Part shown: in pieces, positions 18,505 through 27,320 of the stretch
How the letters are laid out: each line of letters begins with the position of its first letter
How positions within the stretch are numbered: the stretch's first letter is position 1
Assembly (NCBI RefSeq): GCF_019457535.1
Contig: NZ_CP080417.1
Coordinates: forward strand, 1,116,001 to 1,180,000
Direction: 5' to 3'
DNA: 64,000 nt
Origin: Shewanella halotolerans
GTDB taxonomy: Bacteria; Pseudomonadota; Gammaproteobacteria; Enterobacterales; Shewanellaceae
The notes under the pieces: model-generated
Databases searched by the model: none
Seen by the model: the letters and a program-made list of their open reading frames with translations, nothing else
What the model was told of the DNA's origin: nothing
Program-made: the position numbers and the translations under genes

Positions 18505-19596
18505 ATGGGTTTTAAATGTGGCATCGTCGGCCTACCAAACGTAGGTAAATCGACTCTGTTCAACGCCTTGACTAAGGCGGGTATCGAAGCGTCAAACTTC
18601 CCGTTTTGTACGATCGAGCCTAACACGGGTGTGGTACCTGTGCCGGATCCACGTTTGGAGGCCCTGGCGGAAATCGTTAAGCCTGAACGTGTTCTGCCAA
18701 CCACTATGGAATTCGTCGATATCGCCGGCCTGGTAGCGGGCGCCTCGAAAGGGGAAGGCCTGGGTAACAAGTTCCTGGCAAACATTCGTGAAACCGATGC
18801 TATCGGTCACGTGGTGCGTTGTTTCGAAGATGAGAATATCGTACACGTCGCCAACAAGGTTTCGCCTGCAAGCGACATCGAAGTGATAAACACAGAGCTG
18901 GCGCTGGCCGACCTAGACTCTTGCGAGCGCGCCATCTTGCGTCAGCAAAAGCGTGCCAAGGGCGGCGACAAAGATGCTAAGTTCGAGGTGAGCGTGCTGG
19001 AGAAGATGCGCCCAGTACTTGACGAAGGTCACATGCTGCGCTCTATGGATCTGAGCAAAGAGGAGCTGGCGGCGGTTAACTACCTTAACTTCCTGACCCT
19101 CAAGCCAACCATGTATATCGCAAACGTTGCCGAAGATGGTTTCGAGAACAACCCACACTTGGACGCGGTACGCGAGATCGCGTCTAAAGAGAATGCGGTA
19201 GTCGTTGCTGTGTGCGCGGCGATCGAATCTGAGCTGGCCGAGATGGATCCTGAAGACCGTGATGAGTTCATGGCTGACCTTGGCCTGGAAGAACCTGGCC
19301 TAGACCGCGTGATCCGCGCCGGTTACCAACTGCTGGATCTGCACACCTACTTTACCGCAGGTGTGAAAGAGGTTCGCGCCTGGACTGTGCCAGTTGGCGC
19401 CTGTGCGCCGCAGGCGGCTGGCGTGATCCACACCGACTTCGAACGTGGCTTCATTCGTGCCCAGGTGATGTCTTATGATGACTTCATCGCCTACAAGGGT
19501 GAGGCGGGTGCTAAAGAAGCGGGTAAACTGCGCGTCGAAGGTAAGACCTATGTGGTTAAAGATGGCGATGTGATGCATTTCCTCTTCAACGTTTAG
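18505..19596 (+). CDS. ychF: Ribosome-binding OBG-type ATPase YchF
   Basis: P-loop protein of the OBG family that prefers ATP to GTP and binds ribosomes. It is linked to stress response and translation. The 363 residues match the family exactly, with G1 GLPNVGKST, G3 DIAGL, a coiled-coil insert (about residues 130-200) and a C-terminal TGS domain. It is paired with pth as in most gammaproteobacteria. Confidence 0.98.
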   Translation: MGFKCGIVGLPNVGKSTLFNALTKAGIEASNFPFCTIEPNTGVVPVPDPRLEALAEIVKPERVLPTTMEFVDIAGLVAGASKGEGLGNKFLANIRETDAIGHVVRCFEDENIVHVANKVSPASDIEVINTELALADLDSCERAILRQQKRAKGGDKDAKFEVSVLEKMRPVLDEGHMLRSMDLSKEELAAVNYLNFLTLKPTMYIANVAEDGFENNPHLDAVREIASKENAVVVAVCAAIESELAEMDPEDRDEFMADLGLEEPGLDRVIRAGYQLLDLHTYFTAGVKEVRAWTVPVGACAPQAAGVIHTDFERGFIRAQVMSYDDFIAYKGEAGAKEAGKLRVEGKTYVVKDGDVMHFLFNV

Positions 19597-19635
19597 CGGT
19601 TGATGCCGTTCTTGGCGGCGAAAACCAACAAACAC

Positions 19636-19669
19636 TTAAGCGGCTCGATACTCATATCGGGCCGTTTTG
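19636..19669 (+). terminator. Intrinsic terminator after ychF
   Basis: Stem CGGCTCGATA / TATCGGGCCG (one T-G wobble) with a CTCA loop, followed by TTTTGCTTTC. Confidence 0.8.
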
Positions 19670-19795
19670 CTTTCTCCCACGGGGAAAAATAGGCGTTAAT
19701 TGCAGGTTTTTAGGGGCGAATTGCATAAGGCCTGTTCACTTTGATGAGTTTATAGGCGAACGGTTAAGATAGTTTAAATTAGCGAAAAAAAGCTG

Positions 19796-19824
19796 TTGAC
19801 CTGCCTACGCTGAATAAGCATAAT
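19796..19824 (+). promoter_or_regulatory. Strong sigma70 promoter of the tRNA array
   Basis: TTGACC (19796-19801), a 17-bp spacer, then CATAAT (19819-19824). The following ACGCCCCG is a GC-rich discriminator typical of stringently controlled stable-RNA promoters. It lies 39 bp before the first mature tRNA end and is the only strong promoter seen for the eight-tRNA cluster. Confidence 0.85.
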
Positions 19825-19863
19825 ACGCCCCGTTCCTCAGCAAGAGGGACGCGAAATATTGAT

Positions 19864-19940
19864 GGCTATGTAGCTCAGCTGGTTAGAGCACAGCACTCAT
19901 AATGCTGGGGTCGCAGGTTCAAGTCCCGCCATAGCTACCA
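19864..19940 (+). tRNA. tRNA-Met (CAU), elongator, copy 1
   Basis: A 77-nt cloverleaf with encoded CCA and anticodon CAT in the loop CTCATAA. The sequence is close to E. coli elongator metT. The top acceptor pair is G1-T72, a wobble pair, whereas E. coli has G-C. Confidence 0.97.
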
Positions 19941-20009
19941 TCTCTTCAAGATGTAAAATTGATAGTGGCAGACGCCAGCATCTGTTCAAGATGTAAAACT
20001 AGAAGCAGT

Positions 20010-20094
<85 letters not shown>

Positions 20095-20142
20095 TTTATT
20101 TTTGACTAGAGGTTGTCTACCTTTAGTCTTAAGCAAGAAAAT

Positions 20143-20217
20143 TGGGGTATCGCCAAGCGGTAAGGCACCGGGTTTTGATCTCGGCATTCCTAGGTTCGAA
20201 TCCTAGTACCCCAGCCA
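20143..20217 (+). tRNA. tRNA-Gln (UUG), copy 1
   Basis: A 75-nt cloverleaf starting TGGGGTA and ending TACCCCA-GCCA. The anticodon loop TTTTGAT gives UUG. It has the U1-A72 pair typical of tRNA-Gln. Confidence 0.97.
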
Positions 20218-20242
20218 TTTTCCTCTTGCTTAACTTGATTCT

Positions 20243-20317
20243 TGGGGTATCGCCAAGCGGTAAGGCACCGGGTTTTGATCTCGGCATTCCTAGGTTCGAA
20301 TCCTAGTACCCCAGCCA
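20243..20317 (+). tRNA. tRNA-Gln (UUG), copy 2
   Basis: Identical in sequence to the tRNA-Gln 100 bp upstream, separated from it by a 25-nt spacer. A recent local duplication is likely. Confidence 0.97.
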
Positions 20318-20337
20318 TTTATCAGTAAGATAAATGT

Positions 20338-20414
20338 GGCTATGTAGCTCAGCTGGTTAGAGCACAGCACTCATAATGCTGGGGTCGCAGGTTCAAGTCC
20401 CGCCATAGCTACCA
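20338..20414 (+). tRNA. tRNA-Met (CAU), elongator, copy 2
   Basis: Identical to the first tRNA-Met of the array, including the G1-T72 pair and encoded CCA. Confidence 0.97.
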
Positions 20415-20432
20415 TCTTATTTCAGGTAAATC

Positions 20433-20446
20433 CGCCGTTATCGGCG
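20433..20446 (+). other. Small hairpin in the spacer after tRNA-Met copy 2
   Basis: CGCCG - TTAT - CGGCG, a perfect 5-bp stem in the longest spacer of the array (132 nt). It has no T-run, so it is more likely a precursor-processing structure than a terminator. Confidence 0.45.
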
Positions 20447-20546
20447 CCATCTGCTCGAGATGTAAAACTTGAGGTCTGCTAGTTAGTTGAGCCTCGGCTC
20501 AGACATATGACTAGAATCTTCATCAAGATATAAAACTAGATGCTAA

Positions 20547-20631
<85 letters not shown>

Positions 20632-20676
20632 TTATTTGAGGTTATAGGTGTTTCCTGTAATCTAAGCCAAGCTTGT

Positions 20677-20751
20677 TGGGGTATCGCCAAGCGGTAAGGC
20701 ACCGGGTTTTGATCTCGGCATTCCTAGGTTCGAATCCTAGTACCCCAGCCA
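20677..20751 (+). tRNA. tRNA-Gln (UUG), copy 3
   Basis: Identical to the other two tRNA-Gln copies; 75 nt with encoded CCA. Confidence 0.97.
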
Positions 20752-20805
20752 TTTTTATCTAGCTTAAGATGTTAAACTAAGCCATCAAATCAGATGTAAA
20801 GCGAT

Positions 20806-20890
<85 letters not shown>

Positions 20891-20904
20891 TTATTAAGAT
20901 TGCA

Positions 20905-20933
20905 AAGAGCCTGTCCAAATGACAGGCTTTTTT
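20905..20933 (+). terminator. Intrinsic terminator of the tRNA array
   Basis: An 8-bp stem AGCCTGTC / GACAGGCT, loop CAAAT, followed by TTTTTT. It closes the Met-Leu-Gln-Gln-Met-Leu-Gln-Leu transcript. Confidence 0.92.
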
Positions 20934-21143
20934 GTATCTGTCTTTTGCCTATCTGTCGTTTGTTTATCTATCAGTTGCCTGTCAGGCCAGAATCTGAACC
21001 CTCAGACCCTGGATTTAAGCGTCGCTTCAATCCTTGCGAGAAGCCTTCAAGTCACGAGCCGACTCAAGCCGTGATCTACTGGCTAGTCGCTGCTAGGCCC
21101 CTGTGATAGCATGAGTTTTTTATTATCACAGGGAGTGACAACC

Positions 21144-21602
21144 TTGAGCATTAAAACATTAGTCTGTGGCCTGAGCCTGCTGGCGCTTAGCCCTCTGGTA
21201 CTGGCACAGCCCAGCACACTAACGATAAAGCAAAATACCCAGCCTAAGTCTTCAGACCGTTATATTCGCGCGGTACATCAAGAGATAGAGACCCACAACA
21301 TAGGGCTCGAAAAGACTCGCTACGCAATCTTGATGGGCATGCTGAATACCAAGGGCTTCGCCTGGGTGTATGACGGTGAGGGCGAGGGTTATATCTTGGC
21401 GCGCTTTGACTATCGCGGCGACACCAATGTGATGCGTATTGAATACGACGAGTCCCTGGTGCAGCTCAAGTATCAAGATGCCCTGGGCGATTATCAGTGC
21501 GCAAATCTGATCGATGGGATCTGCTATAAGAATGGCCGAGGCTATTACAACTACATCAAGAACCTCAGAGCCAGCATCGCCAGACAGCTGCAAATGCGTT
21601 AA
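21144..21602 (+). CDS. Secreted protein of unknown function, paralogue of the next gene
   Basis: Not recognised. The start is probably TTG at 21144, placed seven bases after AGGGAGTG; a start 33 bp upstream would put extra residues before the signal peptide. This gives 152 residues with a Sec signal (cleavage near VLAQ) and a mature domain of about 130 residues. The core has a run of beta-type segments (WVYDGEGEGYILARFDYRGDT), two cysteines (C-x7-C) and a helical tail (YIKNLRASIARQLQ). The same arrangement recurs in the next gene, so the two are tandem paralogues. They are 12 bp apart and likely co-transcribed. Confidence 0.75.
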   Translation: MSIKTLVCGLSLLALSPLVLAQPSTLTIKQNTQPKSSDRYIRAVHQEIETHNIGLEKTRYAILMGMLNTKGFAWVYDGEGEGYILARFDYRGDTNVMRIEYDESLVQLKYQDALGDYQCANLIDGICYKNGRGYYNYIKNLRASIARQLQMR

Positions 21603-21614
21603 GGAAGCGTGAAG

Positions 21615-22022
21615 ATGAAAAAGATTATGCTAGGAATGCTCATAGGGCTAAGCCTTGCGGCGCCATTGCAGGCACAGGGGCTGCACCTCTATCAAGATCC
21701 CATTCCACTGGGCAGCTATGTGACTGATTACGATGACATGCTGGATAAGGCCGTGTCACGTAACCACTGGCGCTTCGAGCGTGTGGGGGACAAACGCTTC
21801 GCCAGACTGAGCTACAAGACCTACGAAATCAACGTCGAGCTGGTAGAGAGCGACAAGGGCATCGCCATCACCCTGATCGATGCCAAGCGCGAAGGCTGTA
21901 CCAAGAAGTGTGACGTCGACATGGGTAAGGTCAGCGGTTGGCTGGTCAAACTGCGCCGCACCATCGCCTATGATCTTACCCTGGCGGTACGGGATGACGC
22001 CTTGAGGCGCACGGTCAGATAG
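21615..22022 (+). CDS. Secreted protein of unknown function, paralogue of the previous gene
   Basis: Not recognised. The ATG at 21615 lies seven bases after AAGGAAG (a GTG at 21609 is too close to it). The 135 residues start with a Sec signal (MKKIMLGMLIGLSLAAPLQAQG). The mature part aligns by eye with the upstream protein: a segment DKAVSRNHWRFERVGDKRFA, a beta strand with YEINVELVES, a paired-Cys motif C-x3-C, and a helical tail WLVKLRRTIAYDL. No cofactor motif is evident, and an envelope function is inferred from the signal alone. Confidence 0.75.
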   Translation: MKKIMLGMLIGLSLAAPLQAQGLHLYQDPIPLGSYVTDYDDMLDKAVSRNHWRFERVGDKRFARLSYKTYEINVELVESDKGIAITLIDAKREGCTKKCDVDMGKVSGWLVKLRRTIAYDLTLAVRDDALRRTVR

Positions 22023-22051
22023 GTGTTAGGTTGTTAGATGATGATAGATAC

Positions 22052-22082
22052 AAAAAAGCCACTCGATTGAGTGGCTTTTTTC
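22052..22082. terminator. Bidirectional terminator between the secreted pair and prs
   Basis: Stem AAAAAAGCCACTC / GAGTGGCTTTTTT with loop GATT. The A- and T-runs allow it to serve both the plus-strand secreted-protein genes and the minus-strand prs. Confidence 0.92.
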
Positions 22083-22102
22083 GTTACCCTTGAAGCGGGT
22101 GA

Positions 22103-23050
22103 TTAGTGCTTAAACATCGCAGAGATAGACTCTTCGTTGCTTACGCGGCGGATAGCTTCGGCCATCACGCTAGACATGGTTAGCTGAGTCACTTTATCCA
22201 GTGCCGCCATCTCTTCACTTAGTGGGATGGTGTCGGTCACGATCACTTCGTCGATCACAGACTCGGCGATGTTCTTAGGCGCGTTGCCTGAGAATACTGG
22301 GTGAGTGGCGTAGGCGAATACGCGGTTAGCACCGTGTTCTTTAAGCGCTTCTGCAGCCTTACACAGGGTACCGCCGGTATCGATCATGTCGTCGACTATG
22401 ATGCAGTCGCGGCCTTGAACGTCACCAATGATGTGCATCACCTGAGCAACGTTCGCCTGTGGGCGACGCTTGTCGATGATAGCCAGATCTGAGTCGTCCA
22501 ATAGCTTGGCTACGGCGCGGGCACGTACTACACCACCGATATCTGGTGAAACCACGACAGGGTTGTCCAGCTGCTTGCCCAGCATGTCTTCCAGCAGCAC
22601 TGGGCTACCGAATACGTTGTCTACAGGTACATCGAAGAAGCCCTGGATCTGCTCGGCGTGCAGGTCACAGGTTAATACGCGGTCAACACCAACGCTTGAT
22701 AGGAAGTCGGCGACTACCTTAGCGGTAATAGGTACACGAGCACTGCGTACACGACGGTCTTGACGGGCGTAACCGAAGTAAGGGATAACCGCAGTAATAC
22801 GGCCAGCAGATGCGCGACGTAACGCGTCTACCATAACGATAAGTTCCATCAGGTTATCGTTAGTAGGTGCACAAGTAGATTGAATGATAAATACATCCGC
22901 CCCACGTACATTCTCGTTAATCTGGACACTGATTTCACCGTCACTGAAAACGCCAACCTCAGCGTCTCCGAGTTTACAAAATAGGCGATCTGCTATCTTC
23001 TTGGCGAGACTGGGGGTTGCGTTACCAGCAAATAGTTTAATGTCAGGCAC
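22103..23050 (-). CDS. prs: Ribose-phosphate pyrophosphokinase
   Basis: Makes PRPP from ribose 5-phosphate and ATP for purine, pyrimidine, NAD, His and Trp synthesis. The frame runs up to an ATG at 23077, but GTG at 23050 has GAGG eight bases upstream and yields 315 residues (VPDIKLFAGNATP), exactly the E. coli length, so it is preferred. Visible motifs are the catalytic flexible loop, DLHAEQIQGFFD, and the PRPP-binding loop VDDMIDTGGT. ispE lies 65 bp upstream on the same strand. Confidence 0.98.
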   Translation of the reverse strand: MPDIKLFAGNATPSLAKKIADRLFCKLGDAEVGVFSDGEISVQINENVRGADVFIIQSTCAPTNDNLMELIVMVDALRRASAGRITAVIPYFGYARQDRRVRSARVPITAKVVADFLSSVGVDRVLTCDLHAEQIQGFFDVPVDNVFGSPVLLEDMLGKQLDNPVVVSPDIGGVVRARAVAKLLDDSDLAIIDKRRPQANVAQVMHIIGDVQGRDCIIVDDMIDTGGTLCKAAEALKEHGANRVFAYATHPVFSGNAPKNIAESVIDEVIVTDTIPLSEEMAALDKVTQLTMSSVMAEAIRRVSNEESISAMFKH

Positions 23051-23115
23051 TGTATGGACCTCAGGCGTATGCTTCATTGTAATTGTCGGGATAACCTAGG
23101 CTTTCCCGCATGAAC

Positions 23116-23970
23116 TTAGCGCTGCGTTAACCGCAACGCTAATGGTGATTTATTTGTCCCCTTGGCGATGAAACCGCACAAACCCGCCGGCAATTTGGCA
23201 AAAACCTGCTCTGCCTGCTGGCGTGTGTCGAAGATACCGAATACACATGCTCCGGTTCCCGTCATTCTGGACGGCGCATATTCTATCAGCCACGCCAATG
23301 CTTTGGCAACTTGGGGGTATCGCTCGGCGACTCTGGGTTGGCAATCGTTGTGCCAGTCGCTGCTCATTAAATCGTCCATGGAGAGCTTAGGCGTATCCCG
23401 TGGTAGCAGGGGATCGTTAAACACCTCGGCGGTGGAAACGTGAACATCCGGGGTCAGGATCAGGTACCAATTTTCTGGCGCCTCGACTGGGATAAGCTTC
23501 TCGCCGACCCCTTCGGCAAATGCCGCTAAACCATTAATAAAAACAGGGACATCAGCGCCGAGAGATAGGCCTATCTTTGCCAGTTCATCCTGTGATAATT
23601 GAGTCTGCCAAAGATGATTCAGGGCGACCAGTGTGGTGGCCGCATCGGATGAGCCGCCACCTATGCCGCCGCCCATTGGTAGTTTTTTATCCAGCCAGAT
23701 CTCGGCGCCTTTATGGGTACCCGTGTACTCCTGCAAAGATTTTGCAGCTTTTAGAATTAAGTTATCGCTATTTGCAACAACAGCTTCCATTTCGGAATGC
23801 AGGGTGAGGTTGCCGCTGTCGTTGACGGCAAAATCCAGGTAGTCGCAGTAGTCGATAAACTGAAACAGGGTCTGTAGCTCATGGTAGCCATCGGCGCGGC
23901 GGCCGTTGACGTGGAGAAACAGGTTGAGTTTAGCCGGTGCCGGCCAGGCGGTGGATCTATTGCTTGTCAT
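23116..23970 (-). CDS. ispE: 4-diphosphocytidyl-2-C-methyl-D-erythritol kinase
   Basis: GHMP kinase of the non-mevalonate (MEP) isoprenoid pathway; it phosphorylates CDP-ME at the 2-hydroxyl. The 284 residues show the substrate segment WPAPAKLNLFLHVNGRRADGYHE at the N-terminus and the ATP loop PMGGGIGGGSSDAAT near residue 100. It overlaps lolB by 14 bp in a lolB-ispE-prs operon, as in E. coli. Confidence 0.97.
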   Translation of the reverse strand: MTSNRSTAWPAPAKLNLFLHVNGRRADGYHELQTLFQFIDYCDYLDFAVNDSGNLTLHSEMEAVVANSDNLILKAAKSLQEYTGTHKGAEIWLDKKLPMGGGIGGGSSDAATTLVALNHLWQTQLSQDELAKIGLSLGADVPVFINGLAAFAEGVGEKLIPVEAPENWYLILTPDVHVSTAEVFNDPLLPRDTPKLSMDDLMSSDWHNDCQPRVAERYPQVAKALAWLIEYAPSRMTGTGACVFGIFDTRQQAEQVFAKLPAGLCGFIAKGTNKSPLALRLTQR

Positions 23971-24613
23971 CTGTCGATTCCGGTTGTGATGCTTTGATGG
24001 GCGTCGGTGTCAGTGCCTGCCATTGGCTTACCTGCAACTTTAAGCGTATCTCGTCACGTTGCAGCTGCAGCAGTCTCGGCAGCTCGGCGCCGCTCTGCTG
24101 TTGCCAGCTGTTGAAGCTGACGTGCCAGGGACTACTGCCCGTGTGGTTGAGCACCTCCTTGGGGCGACCCTGTTCGTCGACGGCGACAACCTCATCCTGA
24201 GCGGAGATCTGCCCCGTGATCCACAGGGGCAGGGTGTCGACCGGAATCGACCAGCCGGTGAGGCGCCTGAGCAGCTCTTCGGCATCGCTGTCCTGATACA
24301 CCTTGTCTTCGATCTCCAGGCTCGCCTGGCTAGGGGTCTTGTTGAGGGTCATGACCGTAGTGCCCAGCATAGTGGTCAGGGTCAGGTCATCCTTGGTCTG
24401 GGTATGGAACCAGTAGAGGTTGGTGCTGAATTTATCGTCCGGGGTGCGCACCGCCAATTTGCCCTGTAGCTCCCAGGCTTCTGCCTGGTTAGCGCTTTCT
24501 ACCTGTGTGGGGACATAGTCGATCGGTTTGTGGGAGGCACAGCCGGCGAGGGTCATTAGCGCTAAGGCCGCACAGCTTGCCGAAATTTTTGTGAAGTAGT
24601 TCAAATTATTCAT
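23957..24613 (-). CDS. lolB: Outer-membrane lipoprotein receptor LolB
   Basis: Receives lipoproteins from periplasmic LolA and inserts them into the outer membrane. It is itself a lipoprotein: the signal ends at the lipobox LAGC (about residue 25). The 218 residues match the LolB family, with WELQGKLAVRTPDDKFSTN typical of its first strands. It is the first gene of lolB-ispE-prs and divergent from hemA. Confidence 0.95.
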   Translation of the reverse strand: MNNLNYFTKISASCAALALMTLAGCASHKPIDYVPTQVESANQAEAWELQGKLAVRTPDDKFSTNLYWFHTQTKDDLTLTTMLGTTVMTLNKTPSQASLEIEDKVYQDSDAEELLRRLTGWSIPVDTLPLWITGQISAQDEVVAVDEQGRPKEVLNHTGSSPWHVSFNSWQQQSGAELPRLLQLQRDEIRLKLQVSQWQALTPTPIKASQPESTDDKQ

Positions 24614-24932
24614 CTATGGCTAAAATCACTAGCGCATATCATACGAGGGCTGACTTTAAATACCAACGACTAATCCCAAATTTCCTGCCAGCCTAGGCTA
24701 GGGTTAGCAATGGCTAATTTTTGCCTTGGCCTGATGGCTTGATTTTAAGCCTCAGGTTTAATAGAAAAAAGTTGTGACAAGCCAGATTATTGTTCGGTTT
24801 TGTTAAGCGTATTCTGTTTTTAGTCGACTCAATTGCGTAGAATGACTGGCATTAAGTGAGATGATTCGGGCCTATGGCCGGTAGTCAATGAACTCGCAAG
24901 ATTAACAGACCCTAGAGACCAGAAAGAGTCAG
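24614..24932. promoter_or_regulatory. Divergent lolB / hemA promoter region
   Basis: 319 bp without a gene. It must hold the promoters for both divergent operons. The segment near 24800-24843 is AT-rich and contains a TAGAAT (24838-24843) that could be a -10 for hemA, but no good -35 stands 16-18 bp before it. I see no clear operator or hairpin. Confidence 0.4.
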
Positions 24933-26183
24933 ATGAGCCTTGTAGCAATCGGTATTAATCATAAAACAGCCACTGTAGACCTACGAGAAAAGGTAGCGTT
25001 TGCGCCTGATAAAATTCATGAAGCGATGAAGAGTCTTGCCAGTCGGACTAAGACAGGGGAGGCGGTGATCGTCTCGACCTGTAACCGCACCGAGCTCTAT
25101 TGCAACACGGGTGATGAGGCGGATGTGATCAGCTGGCTGGAGTCTTATCATCAGTTATCTCACGATGACGTATTGCCCTGCCTGTACAAATATCAGGGGC
25201 AGCAGGTGGTACAACATCTGATGCGAGTATCGTCGGGACTCGACTCGCTCATCCTGGGCGAACCGCAGATCTTAGGTCAGGTGAAGCAATCTTTCGTGAA
25301 GGCCAAAGAGGCCGGCACGGTTGCCGTCACCATGGACAGATTGTTCCAAAATACCTTCTCGGTGGCCAAGAAGGTGCGCACCGAGACAGAGATCGGTGCC
25401 GCCGCCGTATCGGTCGCCTTTGCGGCCGTGAGCATGGCCAAACATATTTTCTCGGCGCTGAGCGCCACTAAGGTGCTGCTGATCGGCGCCGGCGAGACCA
25501 TAGAGCTGGTGGCACGCCACCTGAAAGACAATGGTGTCGACTCCATGATAGTCGCCAACCGTACCATTTCCCGCGCCGAAGCCATGTGTGAAGAGTTCGG
25601 TGCGACGGCAATTACGCTCGAACAGATACCAGATTTTCTCCCTAAGGCCGATATCGTGATATCCTCTACCGCCAGCCCATTACCTATACTGGGTAAAGGC
25701 ATGGTAGAAAAAGCGCTTAAGCAGCGTCGTCATCAACCTATGTTATTGGTTGATATAGCAGTTCCTAGAGATATCGAGGCCGAAGTTGCCGATCTGGACG
25801 ATGCCTTCTTATACACGGTTGACGATCTGCAAAGCATCATTGAACAGAATATGGCCTCCCGACGTGAGGCGGCCGAGAAAGCTGAATTAATTGTTGAAGA
25901 GGAATCTCATCATTTCATGGAGTGGATTCGATCGTTAGAGTCGGTCGACAGCATCCGTGAATACCGAAGCCAGAGCATGGCGATCAGAGATGAGTTGGTC
26001 GAGCGAGCGATCAATAAGTTGGCCCAGGGTGGTGATAGCGAGCAGCTAATACTGGAACTGGCGAACAAGTTGACCAATAAGTTGATCCACGCCCCGACCC
26101 AGGCGCTCACTCAGGCGAGTCGCCGCGGTGACCTCAATAGCTTAGGACAATTAAGAGCAGCGCTCGGACTAGATAAAGACTAA
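24933..26183 (+). CDS. hemA: Glutamyl-tRNA reductase
   Basis: First committed enzyme of C5 heme biosynthesis: reduces glutamyl-tRNA to glutamate-1-semialdehyde with NADPH. The 416 residues (E. coli 418) contain the catalytic cysteine in STCNRTELY (near residue 50), the NADPH-binding LLIGAGETIELVARHL in the middle and the C-terminal dimerisation helices. prfA follows after 13 bp, as in E. coli. Confidence 0.98.
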   Translation: MSLVAIGINHKTATVDLREKVAFAPDKIHEAMKSLASRTKTGEAVIVSTCNRTELYCNTGDEADVISWLESYHQLSHDDVLPCLYKYQGQQVVQHLMRVSSGLDSLILGEPQILGQVKQSFVKAKEAGTVAVTMDRLFQNTFSVAKKVRTETEIGAAAVSVAFAAVSMAKHIFSALSATKVLLIGAGETIELVARHLKDNGVDSMIVANRTISRAEAMCEEFGATAITLEQIPDFLPKADIVISSTASPLPILGKGMVEKALKQRRHQPMLLVDIAVPRDIEAEVADLDDAFLYTVDDLQSIIEQNMASRREAAEKAELIVEEESHHFMEWIRSLESVDSIREYRSQSMAIRDELVERAINKLAQGGDSEQLILELANKLTNKLIHAPTQALTQASRRGDLNSLGQLRAALGLDKD

Positions 26184-26196
26184 GGTTAGCGTTGTA

Positions 26197-27282
26197 ATGA
26201 AGGACAGTGTTATTCGCAAGCTCGAAGGCTTGCTTGAGCGTAATGAAGAGGTTTTGGCGCTGCTGAGTGATGCGGAGATCATCGCCGATCAGGAGCGTTT
26301 TCGCGCTCTGTCCAAAGAGTATTCTCAACTCGAAGACGTGGTAAAGAGCTTTAAGGCTTACCGTCAGGCTGAAGAAGATCTTGCTTCGGCGCAGGAGATG
26401 CTCGCCGAAGATGACGCCGATCTGAAAGAGATGGCGCAAGAAGAGATTAAAGAAGCCAAGGCGACCCTGGAAGCCTTGGAAGGCGAGCTGCAGATCTTGC
26501 TGCTGCCAAAAGATCCTAAAGATGACAACAATGCCTTCCTCGAGATCCGCGCCGGTGCCGGTGGTGACGAGGCGGCTATCTTTGCCGGTGATCTGTTCCG
26601 CATGTACAGTCGCTACTGCGAGGCAAACCGCTGGCAGATGGAGATCATGAACGCCAACGAAGGCGAACATGGTGGCTTCAAAGAGATCATCGTTAAAGTC
26701 TCTGGCGATGGCGTCTATGGCAAGCTTAAGTTCGAGTCGGGTGGACACCGCGTACAGCGCGTGCCTGAAACCGAATCACAAGGGCGAGTACATACCTCTG
26801 CCTGTACCGTAGTGGTGATGCCTGAGATCCCTGAAGCCGAAGCGATCGAAATCAATCCCGCCGACCTTAAGGTCGACACCTTCCGCGCCTCGGGCGCCGG
26901 TGGTCAGCACGTTAACAAGACAGATTCTGCCATCCGTATTACTCATATTCCTTCGGGTATCGTGGTGGAGTGTCAGGATCAGCGCTCGCAGCATAAAAAC
27001 CGCGCCCAGGCCATGAGCGTCTTGGCCGCCCGTATTCAGGCGGTGGAAGATGAGAAGCGCCGCAGCGAAGAGGAATCGACACGTCGTAACCTGGTGGCCA
27101 GTGGTGACCGCTCAGAGCGTGTGCGTACCTATAACTTCCCGCAGGGACGTGTGAGCGAGCACAGAATCAACTTGACCCTCTATCGCCTCAGCGAAGTGAT
27201 GGAAGGCGACCTCGATGCCATCCTCGGCCCCTTGATGCAGGAAAACCAAGCCGACATGTTAGCAGCCCTTTCCGAAGGTTAA
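26197..27282 (+). CDS. prfA: Peptide chain release factor 1
   Basis: Recognises UAA and UAG stop codons. The 361 residues carry the peptidyl-hydrolysis motif GGQ (in SGAGGQHVNKTDSA) and the RF1 codon-reading tripeptide PxT, here P-E-T in RVQRVPETESQG. The gene after it is prmC, whose product methylates the GGQ glutamine. Confidence 0.99.
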   Translation: MKDSVIRKLEGLLERNEEVLALLSDAEIIADQERFRALSKEYSQLEDVVKSFKAYRQAEEDLASAQEMLAEDDADLKEMAQEEIKEAKATLEALEGELQILLLPKDPKDDNNAFLEIRAGAGGDEAAIFAGDLFRMYSRYCEANRWQMEIMNANEGEHGGFKEIIVKVSGDGVYGKLKFESGGHRVQRVPETESQGRVHTSACTVVVMPEIPEAEAIEINPADLKVDTFRASGAGGQHVNKTDSAIRITHIPSGIVVECQDQRSQHKNRAQAMSVLAARIQAVEDEKRRSEEESTRRNLVASGDRSERVRTYNFPQGRVSEHRINLTLYRLSEVMEGDLDAILGPLMQENQADMLAALSEG

Positions 27283-27320
27283 TCTTGCTATCATTGCCGC
27301 TAGGTGATTAAGGATATGCT

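Noticed and set aside
24790..24843. Exact sigma70 promoter for hemA
   Set aside because: Possible -10 elements are present, but no -35 stands at proper spacing; left as an unresolved region.
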